Shown here one piece after another: positions 5,083 to 5,682 of a stretch of DNA of 5,682 nt. Position 1 is the first letter of the stretch. The number at the start of each line of letters is the position of its first letter. Source of the stretch: Propionibacteriaceae bacterium (GTDB taxonomy: Bacteria; Actinomycetota; Actinomycetes; Propionibacteriales; Propionibacteriaceae); assembly GCA_031255975.1 (NCBI GenBank), contig JAIRRM010000204.1, positions 1-5,682 of the forward strand, in the 5' to 3' direction. The notes under the pieces are model-generated. The model did no database searches and was not told the origin of the DNA. It worked only from the letters and a program-made list of their open reading frames with translations. The position numbers were made by a program, and so were the translations under genes.

Positions 5083-5682
5083 CTAAACCAAAGTGGTGAG
5101 AAGTTGCGAGACGACGCGGCGCAACCGTTTCTCGGAGACCGGCATCGCGGTGCCGAGCCGCTGCGCGAACACCTGCACCCGAAACTCCTCGATTAGCCAA
5201 CCGATATCATCCACCTCGTCCGGCACCGGATGGCCCGGCGGCAGCGCGTCCAACAACTCCGCGTACACATCCCGCATCTCATCCACCTGTGCCATTCGAG
5301 GCCCGTCAAGCGCGGGGTTGGCATGTAGCGTCTCCAAACGCAGCAACGCAGCTTTCAGATAACGGGGCAGGCCGCTAAACCATGGGTCACGTACTTCAGC
5401 GATGAAACCGGGAAAGATCAACTCGGCCAGTTGAGCGGTTATGTCCGCGTACGCGGGGTGTGAACGGGCGATGCCGTCCAGCTTTCCTCGCACCTCTCGG
5501 ACGGTTTGTAACGCCAGCGCGGCGGTGGCCACCACACGGCGGGTCTGATCGGCCTGCTCCTGCCTTACCTGGAGTGCCAAAGCGTCGTACGCGGCTTCGT
5601 CGCGTACCCGTGCCGGATCGCCATAACCGTGAACCAGTTGGGTAAGCGCTTTGCGATGGGCGTCCCGTAGTGCGGCGGCCGT
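5083..5682 (-). CDS. hrpA: ATP-dependent RNA helicase HrpA, C-terminal part (DUF3418 domain), runs off the right edge
   Basis: The last 199 codons of a larger gene; the frame is open to the window edge at 5682, so the true start lies outside. No helicase motifs fall in this part. The sequence matches the C-terminal DUF3418 region of HrpA-type DEAH-box helicases. The long helical segment includes ITAQLAELIFPGFIAEV, then the WFSGLPRYLKAALLRLE block and the D..D..Y motif region. The family-typical ending is WLIEEFRVQVFAQRLGTAMP followed by VSEKRLRRVV. HrpA proteins act on RNA in the cytoplasm; E. coli HrpA resolves stalled ribosomes and processes a fimbrial mRNA. A TTG at 5580 should not be read as a start: the upstream codons continue the same helical protein. 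The stop (TAG, 5085-5083) is followed after 67 nt by the Cys-rich gene on the same strand. Confidence 0.88.
   Translation of the reverse strand, partial: TAAALRDAHRKALTQLVHGYGDPARVRDEAAYDALALQVRQEQADQTRRVVATAALALQTVREVRGKLDGIARSHPAYADITAQLAELIFPGFIAEVRDPWFSGLPRYLKAALLRLETLHANPALDGPRMAQVDEMRDVYAELLDALPPGHPVPDEVDDIGWLIEEFRVQVFAQRLGTAMPVSEKRLRRVVSQLLTTLV

Noticed and set aside
5083..5580. Short 165-residue protein starting at TTG 5580.
   Set aside because: Codons continue in frame to the right edge with the same helical character, and the ending matches the HrpA C-terminus, so this is the end of a longer gene.

Overview
The window comes from a GC-rich actinobacterium. The strongest evidence is a primary sigma factor of the SigA/HrdB type: its regions 2-4 read almost like Streptomyces HrdB, behind an acidic N-terminal domain. 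Starts with GTG, GC-rich wobble positions and a group 2 sigma next door fit the same phylum. I cannot name a genus. There is no sign of phage, transposon, CRISPR or RNA genes.

Layout, left to right. (1) 1-100: leader with a 7-bp dyad. (2) 101-697, plus: a hexapeptide-repeat sugar O-acetyltransferase of the Maa/LacA/NodL type. (3) On the minus strand, transcribed right to left: a primary sigma factor (3333-2050), a membrane-anchored YdcF/ElyC-type DUF218 protein (1998-970) and a 59-residue winged-helix protein (958-779). The last two are 11 nt apart, with the ribosome binding site of the second beginning at the stop codon of the first. They look like one transcription unit, which may continue from the sigma gene. 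(4) 3334-3568: a divergent intergenic region. It carries an inverted repeat in the leader of the primary sigma gene and, for the other strand, an exact match to the SigR/SigH-type promoter pattern GGAAT-N18-GTT. (5) 3569-4504, plus: a second, group 2-like sigma factor with unusual residues in the DNA-reading segments. (6) 4556-4591: a strong terminator hairpin shared by two convergent genes. (7) 5015-4611, minus: a 134-residue protein with an amphipathic helical half and five tandem Cys-Cys repeats. (8) 5083 to the right edge, minus: the C-terminal 199 residues of an HrpA-type RNA helicase.

How it may work together: the region is a sigma-factor hub. The housekeeping sigma and an alternative sigma start back to back. 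The alternative gene appears to be under a thiol-oxidative-stress ECF sigma, a wiring known for mycobacterial and corynebacterial sigB and for some Streptomyces hrd genes. The Cys-rich repeat protein beyond it may bind metal or sense thiols, and is the most novel item here. A functional link between that protein and the sigma gene is only an inference from position. A 62-nt block almost identical between the two sigma genes, in inverted orientation, hints at gene conversion.
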